NCBI GenBank assembly: GCA_047618565.1
Contig: JBLHKW010000029.1
Coordinates: forward strand, 1-38,678
DNA: 38,678 nt
From: JBLHKW01 sp047618565
Lineage (GTDB): Bacteria > Planctomycetota > UBA1135 > GCA-002686595
Direction: 5' to 3'
Shown: positions 16,504 to 25,230 of the stretch, in pieces
Numbering within the stretch: the first letter of the stretch is position 1
Layout: each line of letters opens with the position of its first letter
Notes under the pieces: model-generated
What the model was told of the DNA's origin: nothing
What the model saw: only the letters and a program-made list of their open reading frames with translations
Database searches by the model: none
Translations under genes and position numbers: made by a program

Positions 16504-17849
16504 ACAGGTCCGGCAACAAGCAGGAGCGTTTGCTGCTCGTCGTCAGTGCGGGCATCGAGGCTGTGCGCGGGCTGGAACGCCTGAAGCGATCGGGCTGGGC
16601 TCTCGCCGTCCTGGACGGAGATCCGCAAGCGCCTGGTTTTGCTCTGGCCGACGAGGCTCTGCACGTCAGCACCTACGACTGCGGTGCGGCGGCACGCGCA
16701 GCGATCGGCCTGCATCAGCGGCGACCGATCAGCGGCGTGATGTCGATCGCGGCGGACGTACCCCATACGGTCGCGCATATCGCGCGCACCCTCGGTCTTC
16801 CAGGTATCGAAACGGAGACCGCCACGCTCGCCATGGACAAGCTGGCGATGAAGGAGCGCTTCGCGCGCGAGGGCGTGCGGATCCCGTGGTTCGCGGCTGT
16901 AAGCGGACCCGAGGACATCGAAGTACACATGCGCGACCGCGCCCTGGTAATCAAGCCTGTCGACAGCCGCGGCGCGCGCGGCGTCCTGCGCCTGAGCGCA
17001 GGCACCGACCTGGACTGGGCCTTCGGGTGCGCCCAGCGCGAGTCGCCCAGCGGGCGTGTGATGGTCGAGGAGTTCATCGCCGGCGCGCAGCTGAGCACGG
17101 AGTCGATGCTGGTGGATGGCAAGGCCTACACGAGCGGGCTTTCCGATCGAAACTACGAGCTGCTGGAGCAAACGGCGCCCTTCGTGATCGAGAACGGCGG
17201 CGATCAGCCTTCGGACCAGGGTCCGGACCTTCTGGCGCGCGTCGATCCGGTGATCGAGGCCGCGGCCGCGGCGATCGGTCTGACCGATGGCGTGCTGAAG
17301 GGTGACCTGGTCCTCGACGAGCAAGGCCAGGTGGTCGTGATCGAGGTAGCTCCGCGGCTCTCCGGTGGATATTTCTGCACCGATCAGATCCCGCTTTCTA
17401 CAGGCGTCGACCTGGTCGAGCTGCAGGCTCGCGTGGCCGTGGGCGCCGCGCTAGATATCGACGCACTGACGCCACGCAGATGGTCACCGACCTGTATCCG
17501 CTATTTCTTCCCCGAGGGCGGCACGCTGCGATCGGTCGAGGGCTTCGACCGGATGCGCGCCGAGCCCTGGGTCGAGCACGCCGGCCTCTTCCTCGAGGCT
17601 GGCGACGTCATCCCCGCGCTCAGCGACCACACCCGGCGCGCGGGTTTCGTGCTCGTTAGCGGCGCGACCCGCGAACAGGCCCAGGCGCGTGCAATCCGTG
17701 CAGTCGATGCCGTCACCTTCACCGTGGACCCCCCGTTCGCGGCTTCCGTAGAGACCGGAACCGATCCTGCAATGGCCGCCACACCTGGCGCGCCGCAGCT
17801 CCCCGAGCCCAGTCAGAACGCCCCGACCGTCGAGTCGGGACCTGTGTGA
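16500..17849 (+). CDS. ATP-grasp ligase (carbamoyl-phosphate-synthase-like fold)
   Basis: A 449-residue cytoplasmic ligase that should activate a carboxylate as an acyl-phosphate and join it to an amine or thiol. A Rossmann-like pre-grasp domain fills residues 10-105. The ATP-grasp has Lys114, Lys152 in VIKPVDSRGARGV, VMVEEFIAGAQLS (187-199), and Mg/ATP residues Glu282 and Arg286 in IEVAPRLSGGY. A C-terminal domain (about 310-420) is followed by a Pro-rich tail. It belongs with PurK/biotin-carboxylase-like orphan ligases; neither substrate is known. Between transketolase and PseB it probably adds an acyl or amino-acyl group to the sugar, possibly in place of PseH (inference). GTG start overlaps the previous stop. 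Confidence 0.82.
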   Translation: MNRSGNKQERLLLVVSAGIEAVRGLERLKRSGWALAVLDGDPQAPGFALADEALHVSTYDCGAAARAAIGLHQRRPISGVMSIAADVPHTVAHIARTLGLPGIETETATLAMDKLAMKERFAREGVRIPWFAAVSGPEDIEVHMRDRALVIKPVDSRGARGVLRLSAGTDLDWAFGCAQRESPSGRVMVEEFIAGAQLSTESMLVDGKAYTSGLSDRNYELLEQTAPFVIENGGDQPSDQGPDLLARVDPVIEAAAAAIGLTDGVLKGDLVLDEQGQVVVIEVAPRLSGGYFCTDQIPLSTGVDLVELQARVAVGAALDIDALTPRRWSPTCIRYFFPEGGTLRSVEGFDRMRAEPWVEHAGLFLEAGDVIPALSDHTRRAGFVLVSGATREQAQARAIRAVDAVTFTVDPPFAASVETGTDPAMAATPGAPQLPEPSQNAPTVESGPV

Positions 17850-17853
17850 TCCC

Positions 17854-18879
17854 ATGCTTAACAACAAGTCCATTCTCGTCACCGGCGCCACGGGTTCCTT
17901 CGGGAAAGCATTCGTGCGTGCGGTGCTTGAGCGCTACAGCCCCAGTCGCCTGATCATCTTCAGTCGCGACGAGCTGAAGCAGTACGACATGGCTCACGAG
18001 CTGAAGGTCGAGGAGCACCCCTGCCTGCGCTACTTCATTGGTGATGTGCGCGACCTGCCGCGGCTGCGTCGGGCCATGCAGGGCGTCGACTACGTGGTGC
18101 ACGCGGCGGCCATGAAGCATGTACCCATCGCGGAGTACAACCCCTTCGAGTGCATCCGGACGAATATCGGAGGCGCGGAGAACGTCATCAACGCCGCCAT
18201 CGACGCCAAGGTCAAGAAGGTCATCGCGCTGTCGACCGACAAGGCAGCCAACCCGCTGAACCTGTACGGCGCCACCAAGCTGGCCTCGGACAAGTGCTTC
18301 ATCGCCGCCAACCACATGGGCGGCTCCGATGGGACACGCTTCAGCGTCGTGCGCTACGGAAACGTCATAGGGTCGCGCGGAAGCGTGGTGGAATACTTCT
18401 CGAAGCTTGTGGCTGACGGCGCCACCGAGCTGCCCGTGACCGACATGCGCATGACGCGCTTCTGGATTACCCTGCAGCAGGGCGTCGACTTCGTCATCGA
18501 CAGGCTTGCGGCCATGACGGGCGGCGAGCTGTTCATCCCGAAGATCGCCAGCATGAAGCTGACGGACCTCGCGCGCAGCATCGGGCCGGATTGCACGCTG
18601 AAGGAGGTCGGGATCCGTCCCGGCGAGAAGCTGCACGAGGTTCTGCTACCGCGGGATGAAGCGCGTCACGCGCTCGAGTTCCGCAATCACTATACCGTCG
18701 AGCCCGCGTTCAGCTGGTGGTGTCGCGATGAGCACCTGGTCGAGGGCGGCGAGGCCGGGCGCCCGGTCCCCGAGGGCTTCGAGTACAGCTCGGAATGCAA
18801 TACGGACTGGATCCACGACGGAGATCTCGAGGCCCTGATCAAGACACCGTCGACCGAGACCCCGGTGTCCGTGGGGTGA
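17854..18879 (+). CDS. pseB: UDP-N-acetylglucosamine 4,6-dehydratase (inverting), first step of pseudaminic acid synthesis
   Basis: Removes water from UDP-GlcNAc and inverts C5, giving UDP-2-acetamido-2,6-dideoxy-beta-L-arabino-hex-4-ulose. The 341-residue SDR has the NADP loop TGATGSFG (10-17), GDVRDLPRL (63-71), HAAAMKHVP (83-91) and active-site STDKAANPLNLYGATKL. Asp129, Lys130 and Tyr138 fit the catalytic triad of PseB/FlaA1 enzymes and Lys142 the YxxxK pair. Length matches PseB (about 330-345). It lies 4 bp after the ATP-grasp gene and 3 bp before pseC. The related CapD/FlmA enzymes share the motifs, but a directly adjacent PseC-type aminotransferase makes PseB the best call. Confidence 0.92.
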   Translation: MLNNKSILVTGATGSFGKAFVRAVLERYSPSRLIIFSRDELKQYDMAHELKVEEHPCLRYFIGDVRDLPRLRRAMQGVDYVVHAAAMKHVPIAEYNPFECIRTNIGGAENVINAAIDAKVKKVIALSTDKAANPLNLYGATKLASDKCFIAANHMGGSDGTRFSVVRYGNVIGSRGSVVEYFSKLVADGATELPVTDMRMTRFWITLQQGVDFVIDRLAAMTGGELFIPKIASMKLTDLARSIGPDCTLKEVGIRPGEKLHEVLLPRDEARHALEFRNHYTVEPAFSWWCRDEHLVEGGEAGRPVPEGFEYSSECNTDWIHDGDLEALIKTPSTETPVSVG

Positions 18880-18882
18880 CCG

Positions 18883-20076
18883 ATGCACGCAGCACACATT
18901 GACTCCTGCCCGATCGGCTACGGACGACAGGATATTCGTGATGAGGACGTGGACGCGGTCGTGCGCGTGCTGCGTGCAGATCTGTTGACCCAGGGGCCGG
19001 CCCTGGCGGCATTCGAAGACGGACTGACGGAAGCGAGCGGTGCGGCTCACGCCGTGGCGGTCAGCTCCGGATCGGGCGCGTTGCAGCTGGGCATGGCCGC
19101 CCTCGGTGTCGGACCTGGCTCGATCGTGATCACGAGCGCCAACACGTTCCTCGCCTCGGCCACCGCCGCACTGTGGTGCGGCGCCGAGGTGGAGTTTGTG
19201 GACATCGATCCCGACACGTTGAACTTCGACCTGGATGCACTGGAAGCGCGGCTTGCGCGCGGGCCGGTGGATGCGGTCGTCGCCGTCCATTTCGCGGGTC
19301 TGCCATGCGACATGGAGCGGCTCGCAAATCTCAAGCGCCGCTTCGGCTTCAAACTGGTCGAGGACGCCTGTCACGCGTTCGGAGGATCGTTCGCCTACGG
19401 TGATGGCATGCTGCGCGTCGGCGAGCTGGCCGATGTCGATGCCACCATCCTGAGTTTTCATCCGGTCAAGCTGCTCACTACCGGAGAGGGCGGCGCCGTC
19501 TTGACGCACGACGCAGATGTGGCCGCGCGTGTGCGACAGCTGCGTCACCATGGCCTGGTTCGGGACTCGGCCGCGCGCCCCTTTGCTTCCTCTACGGATT
19601 GCCCGCCCTGGTTTAGCCCGATGTCGGAGCTGGGCGGCAACTTTCGCCTGAGCGACCTCGGTGCCGCACTCGGATCTTCACAGTTGACGCGGCTCGCGGC
19701 CTCGATCGCCTCCCGACGCGAACAGGCGCAGCGCTACGACGACGCGTTCGAGCAGGGGCGCCTGCCGGGCCTGATGCCGCCGCCACGCCAGACGGGACAT
19801 GCATGGCACCTGTACGTGTTGCGTTGCGAGCACGACGAGCGCGATGCGTTGATGGCGTACCTCGACGAGCGCCGCATTGGCACGCAGCTGCATTACTACC
19901 CGGTGCCGATGCAGCCGTACTTCAGCGAACGCTACGGGACGGTGTCGGTTCCGCAGGCCGAGCGCCATGCACGCCGAGCCTTGAGCATTCCGCTCTATCC
20001 GGGCCTGGCGCTCTCCGATCAGGTGCGCGTTATTCAGGCGCTCGAGGAGTGGTGTAAGGAGAGGGGACAGGGCTGA
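18883..20076 (+). CDS. pseC: PLP-dependent aminotransferase, UDP-4-amino-4,6-dideoxy-N-acetyl-L-altrosamine forming
   Basis: Transfers an amino group to C4 of the PseB product using glutamate and PLP. The 397-residue protein belongs to the DegT/DnrJ/EryC1/StrS family. The Schiff-base lysine is Lys196 in SFHPVKLLTTGEGGAVL; the PLP-nitrogen aspartate lies in LVEDACHAFGGSF (158-170). SSGSGALQLGMAALGVGPG (61-79) and TSANTFLASATAA (84-96) match the phosphate-binding and early family motifs. Length is typical (380-400). pseB ends 3 bp upstream, and the stop overlaps the next start by 1 bp (TGATG). A sugar aminotransferase of another deoxyaminosugar route is possible, but pathway context favours PseC. 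Confidence 0.92.
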   Translation: MHAAHIDSCPIGYGRQDIRDEDVDAVVRVLRADLLTQGPALAAFEDGLTEASGAAHAVAVSSGSGALQLGMAALGVGPGSIVITSANTFLASATAALWCGAEVEFVDIDPDTLNFDLDALEARLARGPVDAVVAVHFAGLPCDMERLANLKRRFGFKLVEDACHAFGGSFAYGDGMLRVGELADVDATILSFHPVKLLTTGEGGAVLTHDADVAARVRQLRHHGLVRDSAARPFASSTDCPPWFSPMSELGGNFRLSDLGAALGSSQLTRLAASIASRREQAQRYDDAFEQGRLPGLMPPPRQTGHAWHLYVLRCEHDERDALMAYLDERRIGTQLHYYPVPMQPYFSERYGTVSVPQAERHARRALSIPLYPGLALSDQVRVIQALEEWCKERGQG

Positions 20077-20900
20077 TGAACGAAGCCAACCGAAGTTACC
20101 GGAACAATGTCGTCGCCGGAATTCAGGCGCGCATGGGCTCCACGCGTCTGCCGGGGAAGTCCCTGGCTGAGCTCGCTGGCATACCCATGATTCAGCGCGT
20201 GTACGAGCGCGCGAGCGCCGCATCCTGTGTGGACGCCGTGATCGTGCTGACGACGACAGAGGCCGTCGATGATCCCCTGGCGGAACACTGCGAGCGGAAC
20301 GGCATTCCCTGCCGACGCGGGCCGGAGCAGGACGTCTTCGCGCGCTACACCCAGCTGATGGATGAGTTCGGTCCGCGCTACGTGGTGCGCATCACCGGAG
20401 ATTGCCCTTTTATCTGTCCCCAGCATATCGATGCGCAGGTGCGTGCCCTCGAGGCCCACGATGCAGACTTCGCACCGGCCGGCGCGACCGAGCACGTGTT
20501 CGCAGGTCAGGCCGTGATCTCATCCCACGCGTTGCAAGCGGCAGCGCGCTCCACGGACCCCGCGGATCGTGAGCACGTGGGCAGCTTCTACCTCGCGCAG
20601 CACGCGAACGACTTTTGCAGCGTGCCGATACGTACGACCAACTTCCCGGGCTCCGATCACCTCAGGCTATGCGTGGACGAGGCGACCGACCTGGAGGCGG
20701 CGCGCGCCGTATACGATGCGCTCGCCCCCACCTGGGGCAGCCTCATCCCGATTACCGAGGTCGTCCGCTACCTGCTCGCCAACGAGGATGTGGGTCAGCT
20801 CGCGTCCGCCGCCGGGCACAGCGATGCGAACCGACGCCTGCAGGCGATCAAGGGTCAGACCAGAGCGAGCCAGGGCGGAAGCTCGGGGGCGATGGGGTGA
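20076..20900 (+). CDS. pseF: SpsF/PseF-like cytidylyltransferase (CMP-nonulosonic acid synthetase candidate)
   Basis: The likely activating enzyme that transfers CMP to the finished nonulosonic acid. The 274-residue protein has the nucleotidyltransferase-fold start IQARMGSTRLPGKSLAEL (16-33), typical of SpsF and of PseF-type CMP synthetases. It also has RRGPEQDVFARY (80-91) and the metal-site motif VRITGDCPFICP (104-115). Mg would bind near Asp109. Members of this family are annotated either as spore-coat SpsF or as PseF; the placement between pseC and pseG, as in many Pse clusters, favours CMP activation. The start overlaps the pseC stop by 1 bp, and its stop overlaps the next GTG by 4 bp. 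Product specificity is inference. Confidence 0.82.
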   Translation: MNEANRSYRNNVVAGIQARMGSTRLPGKSLAELAGIPMIQRVYERASAASCVDAVIVLTTTEAVDDPLAEHCERNGIPCRRGPEQDVFARYTQLMDEFGPRYVVRITGDCPFICPQHIDAQVRALEAHDADFAPAGATEHVFAGQAVISSHALQAAARSTDPADREHVGSFYLAQHANDFCSVPIRTTNFPGSDHLRLCVDEATDLEAARAVYDALAPTWGSLIPITEVVRYLLANEDVGQLASAAGHSDANRRLQAIKGQTRASQGGSSGAMG

Positions 20901-21880
20901 ACCGTGAGCGTGGACATCTGATGCTGCGCGCCGCCGGGGGGCCGGCCGTGGGCGTGGGACATCTCGTGCGCACACGCGCGATCGCCCAGGAATGCATCCG
21001 CCGCGGCCTGGACTTTGAACTCATCGTCGACGACGGCGCGAGCGCCGACTGGCTAGGCGCGCGCGGTACGCCGGCCGTCCCGGTCGAGGCTTCCCTGGAG
21101 TGGTTGCAAGGCCAGCCGCGTGCGATCTGGATCGATGGATTTCGTGACTGGCACACCGAGCTGAGCCAGATCGATCGTGAGCGCACCTGCACGATCCTGG
21201 TAGAGAACCGCATCGCCGACCGTGATCTGGCCAGCTTCACGGTCTATCCGGCGCTGCATCATGAGCCGGATGCCTGGGATCGCACTAACGCCGAGCGCGT
21301 ACGCTCCGGAGCCGAGTGGATACCGCTCTCGCGCGAGGCGATCGACACGCCCTGCTGCGACCAGGACATCGACCTGCTCGTGTCCTTCGGTGGTTGTGAT
21401 CCCGCGCACCTGACGGAGCGTGCGCTGACGGGACTCGCGAGCATGGGTTTCGCTGGCCACGTCGTCACGGTCGTCGGGCCGCATATGGCCGACAGGTACG
21501 CAGACATCGTCGAGGCGGGACGCGGCCTGGCGCAACACGAAGTACTCGACGGGAGCGCGGGCATTGCAGGTCTTCAGGCGCGCGCACGCTTCGCCCTCAC
21601 GGCGCTCGGTACGACCCTGTACGAGCTCGCCTGGTTCGGCGTACCGGCGCTCATCATCGCGAACTACGAGGACGACCGACCCGCCCTCGACTGGTATGCG
21701 GCAAACGGAATCCATCTGCCCCTGGGAGTGGCGTCGCAGCTAAGCGACAGAACACTGGAACAGGAGCTGCGAGCCGGTTTGCTGGAACTGGAGCGCCGAC
21801 CGAAAGCGGCGCGCATGGATCTCGCCGGTGGGAGCCGGCGCATTGTGGATCTCTTGACCACGGAGCCTGCACATGCTTGA
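20897..21880 (+). CDS. pseG: UDP-2,4-diacetamido-2,4,6-trideoxy-beta-L-altropyranose hydrolase family protein
   Basis: Strips UDP from the trideoxy-altrose intermediate to release the six-carbon sugar used by the NeuB/PseI synthase. The 327-residue GT-B-fold protein has GVGHLVRTRAIAQE (19-32) with the family catalytic histidine at His22, IDGFRDWH, a LLVSFGGCDPAHLTERAL segment typical of PseG, and TALGTTLYELAWFGVPAL near the C-terminus. I start at GTG 20897, overlapping the previous stop by 4 bp, like other junctions here; ATG 20921 is also possible and leaves the His-motif near the terminus as in many PseG proteins. Without a PseH in the operon, its natural substrate may carry a different N4 acyl group (inference). 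Confidence 0.85.
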   Translation: MNRERGHLMLRAAGGPAVGVGHLVRTRAIAQECIRRGLDFELIVDDGASADWLGARGTPAVPVEASLEWLQGQPRAIWIDGFRDWHTELSQIDRERTCTILVENRIADRDLASFTVYPALHHEPDAWDRTNAERVRSGAEWIPLSREAIDTPCCDQDIDLLVSFGGCDPAHLTERALTGLASMGFAGHVVTVVGPHMADRYADIVEAGRGLAQHEVLDGSAGIAGLQARARFALTALGTTLYELAWFGVPALIIANYEDDRPALDWYAANGIHLPLGVASQLSDRTLEQELRAGLLELERRPKAARMDLAGGSRRIVDLLTTEPAHA

Positions 21881-22787
21881 TGCACCTGTAGACGAGCGCG
21901 AGTCCCTCATATTTGAAACGGAGGCGGGACCCGTTGCGCTGCGCAGATCGCCGGAGGGTGTCCTGTACACCTGGCCACGGCCCAGCGCAGCGGATCAGGC
22001 GGCGCTCTATGGCGAGGACTACTACGCTTCCGACAAGCCGGCCTACTTCGAGAAGACAGAGCGCGAACTCGAATACTGGAACGCGGTCTGGGACATGCGC
22101 AGGCATGTGCTTGAGGCCGAGTTGCCCGCCGGGCAGCACTCCATCCTGGATGTGGGCTGCGCGGGTGGCTTTCTGCTGGATCGATTCGCCCAGGCCGACT
22201 GGACGGTTCACGGTGTGGAGCCCTCGCGACGGGCCGTCGAGTTCGCGCGCGAGCGCTTCAGTTTGGATCTGTTTTGCGGACCGATCGAAGACTACCAGGC
22301 CGCCGCGCCCGTTGATGCGATTCACGCATCTCAGGTGCTCGAGCATCTGCTCGACCCCGAGGCATGCTTGCGCAAGATGGCTGGACTCCTCGCGCCTGGC
22401 GGACTCGTCTTCCTCGAGGTCCCCAACGAGTTCAACCCGCTCCAAACAGCCCTGGCGGAGGAGCTGGAGAAGCCGCCCTGGTGGATCGTGCCGCGGCATC
22501 ACCTGAACTACTTCAACTTCGACAGCCTGGCGCGGATCTGCGAGTCGGCTGGCCTGCGTGAGGTCACGCGTCTGGGCACGTTTCCGGTCGAGATGCTGGC
22601 CTTGATGGGCAAGGACTATGTGGGCGATCCGATCGTGGGCGCCGAAGTGCACAAGATGCGCATGACCTTCGAGTCGCACCTTCTGGGGTCGGGTCGTGAG
22701 GATGTGCTGATCGAGATGCAGCGTGGGTTCGCGGCCCAGGGGCTCGGACGGACCGCCTGCCTGGTGGCGCGCAAGGTCGAGGCATGA
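21873..22787 (+). CDS. Class I SAM-dependent methyltransferase
   Basis: A 304-residue cytoplasmic methyltransferase. SAM motif I is ILDVGCAGGFLLDRF (91-105), the acidic end of beta-2 is VEPSRRAVEF (115-124), and motif III-like GLLAPGGLVFLEVPNEFNP follows the ASQVLEHLLDPEA segment. This is the Methyltransf_11/23 layout. The N-terminal 80 residues, with YGEDYYASDKPAYFEK, recall sugar or ubiquinone-type methyltransferases that have a lid. It overlaps pseG by 8 bp and the second methyltransferase by 4 bp. By context it probably O- or N-methylates the glycan or a sugar-nucleotide intermediate; the acceptor cannot be deduced. Confidence 0.85.
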   Translation: MLDAPVDERESLIFETEAGPVALRRSPEGVLYTWPRPSAADQAALYGEDYYASDKPAYFEKTERELEYWNAVWDMRRHVLEAELPAGQHSILDVGCAGGFLLDRFAQADWTVHGVEPSRRAVEFARERFSLDLFCGPIEDYQAAAPVDAIHASQVLEHLLDPEACLRKMAGLLAPGGLVFLEVPNEFNPLQTALAEELEKPPWWIVPRHHLNYFNFDSLARICESAGLREVTRLGTFPVEMLALMGKDYVGDPIVGAEVHKMRMTFESHLLGSGREDVLIEMQRGFAAQGLGRTACLVARKVEA

Positions 22788-23995
22788 AGCGTACCTGTTG
22801 CCTCTGTGGATCAGCGTGCGAGACCCTGCGTCAGGCGCGCTGGAACCTGCCGCACCTGGACTCTCAGATGGTCGGCTTCGGACTATGCAACGCCTGCGGA
22901 CTTGTCCAGCAGACGAGCAGCGTCACGCCCGAGGACATGACACGCTATTACCGCGAGAGCGCGGTCTACACGAATCCCGGACGCGCCGGTCGGCCATCGG
23001 CCGGCAAGGTGCGCGGCGTCCGACAAGCGTTGAGCATGGTCGAGGAGTGCGTGGGGCGCCCCGCCAGCAGCGTGTTTCAGGTCGGTTGTTCCGACGGCTA
23101 CACCCTTTCCTGCTTTCAGGAGGCGGGCGCATCGAGCGTCGGCGGCGTCGATCCGAGCGCTGCCAGCTGCGAGCACGCACGCGCGAGCTACGGTATCGAG
23201 ACAATCGTTGGCACGGCGGAGGAGATCGAGTTCCCGCGCGGCGTCGAGATGTGGATCCTGACGCACGTGCTCGAGCATCTCTATGATCCGCTGGGCGTCA
23301 TGCGCCGAATACGGGCCGCCCAGGAGCCTTCCGACTGGGTCCTGGTCGAGGTCCCTCTGTTCGAGCAGGTCCACCGCTTTCCCCCCAGCTACCTGACCTT
23401 CGAACACCTCAGCTACTTCGGTGAAGCCAGCCTGCTGGAGCTGCTGGGACGCGCTGGCTACGTGGCCGAACAGGTGCAGAAGTGCTTCTCGGAAGACCTC
23501 TATCCGATCATTCGCGTTCTGGCGCGCGCCAGCGATGGTGCCTCGGCCGCGGTCGGGCGCGGCAAGCACGACATCCCCGGCAGCCGCGCAGGGCTTTTGG
23601 CGCACCTCGAGCACGAACGCTCTTCGTGGTCGGGCGTCGAGGGCGTGGTGAAGGCGGCGCTGGAGCCTGGCGCGCGCGCATGGCTGTGGGGCGCGGGCAT
23701 TCACAGTTCGCAGATGCTGGCCTACACCGAGCTCGACTCCCATCTCGACATCCAGGGCTTGCTGGACTCCTCACCGATACGCCACGGACAGAAGTTCGGG
23801 GCCTACGGAATTCACAATCCCATGTCGACCGACCTGCGCGATGGCGCGGCGATCGTGATTTCATCCCACGCGGCCGAGACCGAGATCTGGAACGCGCTGG
23901 CCGCCGAACGCGCAGCCGGAGTCCAGGTGGTGCGCCTCTACGCCGGCGCCGATCAGGTGCTGGCCGAATCGTGTGCAGCCCTGGAGATGGCCTGA
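22784..23995 (+). CDS. Zinc-finger class I methyltransferase with a C-terminal Rossmann-like domain (sugar C-methyltransferase type)
   Basis: A 403-residue three-part protein. Residues 5-38 hold a zinc site made of Cys5-x2-Cys8 and Cys35-x2-Cys38. Residues about 90-230 are a SAM-binding core with VFQVGCSDGYTLSCF (97-111), VDPSAASCEHA and LTHVLEHLYDPLG. Residues about 290-400 contain LWGAGIHSSQML and a second nucleotide-like fold, then GIHNPMS and AAIVISSHAAE. This is the Methyltransf_13/12/14 architecture of deoxysugar C-methyltransferases such as NovU and TylCIII, so branching at C3 or C5 of a keto sugar is plausible (inference). It overlaps its neighbours by 4 and 1 bp. Confidence 0.85.
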   Translation: MKRTCCLCGSACETLRQARWNLPHLDSQMVGFGLCNACGLVQQTSSVTPEDMTRYYRESAVYTNPGRAGRPSAGKVRGVRQALSMVEECVGRPASSVFQVGCSDGYTLSCFQEAGASSVGGVDPSAASCEHARASYGIETIVGTAEEIEFPRGVEMWILTHVLEHLYDPLGVMRRIRAAQEPSDWVLVEVPLFEQVHRFPPSYLTFEHLSYFGEASLLELLGRAGYVAEQVQKCFSEDLYPIIRVLARASDGASAAVGRGKHDIPGSRAGLLAHLEHERSSWSGVEGVVKAALEPGARAWLWGAGIHSSQMLAYTELDSHLDIQGLLDSSPIRHGQKFGAYGIHNPMSTDLRDGAAIVISSHAAETEIWNALAAERAAGVQVVRLYAGADQVLAESCAALEMA

Positions 23996-25230
23996 TGCGC
24001 ATCGTCCTCGCCGGCGGATACGACACCTGCAACCTGGGCGACCACGCCATGCTGCAGGTGCTCATGCGCGACTTCGAGCGTCGCGGTGAGCGCGTCCAGG
24101 TAAGCCTGCTCTCCCGACATCCCGATCCAGCGTTCGACACCCAGTACGGCGTGACCTCGATTCCGAACCTCGACCACGCGTCCCGCGAGGCCGCGCGCGG
24201 CAAGGTATTCCGTGGCCTCAATGGCGAGGCCGACGACACCGACCTGATCGAGCTCACGCGGCGCATCGCCGAAGCAGACGTGCTGGTCGTGGGGGGCGGG
24301 CGCATGCTGGTCGACTACACCCATGGTTTTCAACGCGGGCACCTGGCTTACTTCGCGCTGCTCGTGACCCTGGCGCGCTGCCACGGTACGCGCATCTCAC
24401 TGTTCGCCCAGTCGCTCGAGGAGCTGGCGACCGAGAGTGGTCGGGAACACCTGCGCTACATCGTGCGCAACGCAGATCACGTGAGCCTGCGCGAGACCTC
24501 GTCCCTGGAAGTCTTGCGCGCGCTCGACCCGGAACTTATCGACGAACGTGTCGTCGTGCTTCCCGATCCGGCCTTCGGGCTGGAGCCCGTGGAACCCTAC
24601 GCTGGACCGAAGCTACCGCGCCTTGACCCGAAGCTGCCCGTGCTCGCGCTCAACCTGCGCAGCTACGCCTGGCGCGACGGTGCGGTGGGTGAGTTCGAAG
24701 GGCGTCTTGCGCGCTGGCTGGATGAGCTGCGCAGCGCACGAGCGCTGCAGCTGCTCTTCGTGCCCCAGATGACCTATCGCGTCGACCGGGACGAGACCGA
24801 TGACCGCGTCATCGCACGTCGCGTGGCGGCGGCGATGCGAGACCAGGCTGGTGTGCATTTCATCGAGGACCCGTTGACCGTGGATGAGGCCCTCGGGGTC
24901 TATCAGCACGCGACGGCCCTGTTGACCATGCGGCGCCATGGGGCGTTGTTTGCGGCGACCCAGGGTGTGCCCGTGATGCCCCTCAGCTGTGAAGCCAATA
25001 CCGACTACATGGCCCGATCGCTCGGAATCGAGGACTGCTGCATCGACCTGTCCGATGGCTCGAGTCCACGCTCGGTACGACGCGCGTTGAGCTTGCTCGA
25101 GCAGCCGCAATCGGTCGGCCGGTCCCTGCAGGAGCGCTGCCGCGATGAAGGCGTTCATGTGAGCGCGTACGCCGATGAGATTATCGCGCTTGGCCAGGCG
25201 CGCTGCAGACCGGAAGGAGTGCCCGCATGA
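23995..25230 (+). CDS. Polysaccharide pyruvyl transferase family protein
   Basis: A 411-residue member of the WcaK/AmsJ/CsaB family, which adds a pyruvyl ketal from phosphoenolpyruvate to a sugar. It starts IVLAGGYDTCNLGDHAML (3-20), then VLVVGGGRMLVDYTHGF, ISLFAQSLEEL, and a C-terminal TALLTMRRHGALFAATQGVPV segment with the conserved R(L/M)H-like feature, followed by a loop. The stop codon of the previous gene overlaps the ATG by 1 bp. An open frame runs much farther upstream, but it is antisense-phase noise within the methyltransferase gene. In CsaB-type proteins the acceptor is a cell-wall polymer; here the glycan made by this operon is the natural candidate, which would give a negatively charged sugar. 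Confidence 0.85.
   Translation: MRIVLAGGYDTCNLGDHAMLQVLMRDFERRGERVQVSLLSRHPDPAFDTQYGVTSIPNLDHASREAARGKVFRGLNGEADDTDLIELTRRIAEADVLVVGGGRMLVDYTHGFQRGHLAYFALLVTLARCHGTRISLFAQSLEELATESGREHLRYIVRNADHVSLRETSSLEVLRALDPELIDERVVVLPDPAFGLEPVEPYAGPKLPRLDPKLPVLALNLRSYAWRDGAVGEFEGRLARWLDELRSARALQLLFVPQMTYRVDRDETDDRVIARRVAAAMRDQAGVHFIEDPLTVDEALGVYQHATALLTMRRHGALFAATQGVPVMPLSCEANTDYMARSLGIEDCCIDLSDGSSPRSVRRALSLLEQPQSVGRSLQERCRDEGVHVSAYADEIIALGQARCRPEGVPA

Noticed and set aside
16035..17324. Minus-strand 429-residue ORF opposite transketolase and ATP-grasp genes
   Set aside because: Antisense shadow spanning two genes with strong motifs on the other strand.
23482..23994. N-terminal extension of the pyruvyl transferase
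   Set aside because: It is a shadow within the second methyltransferase gene; the family starts at the ATG overlapping the preceding stop.
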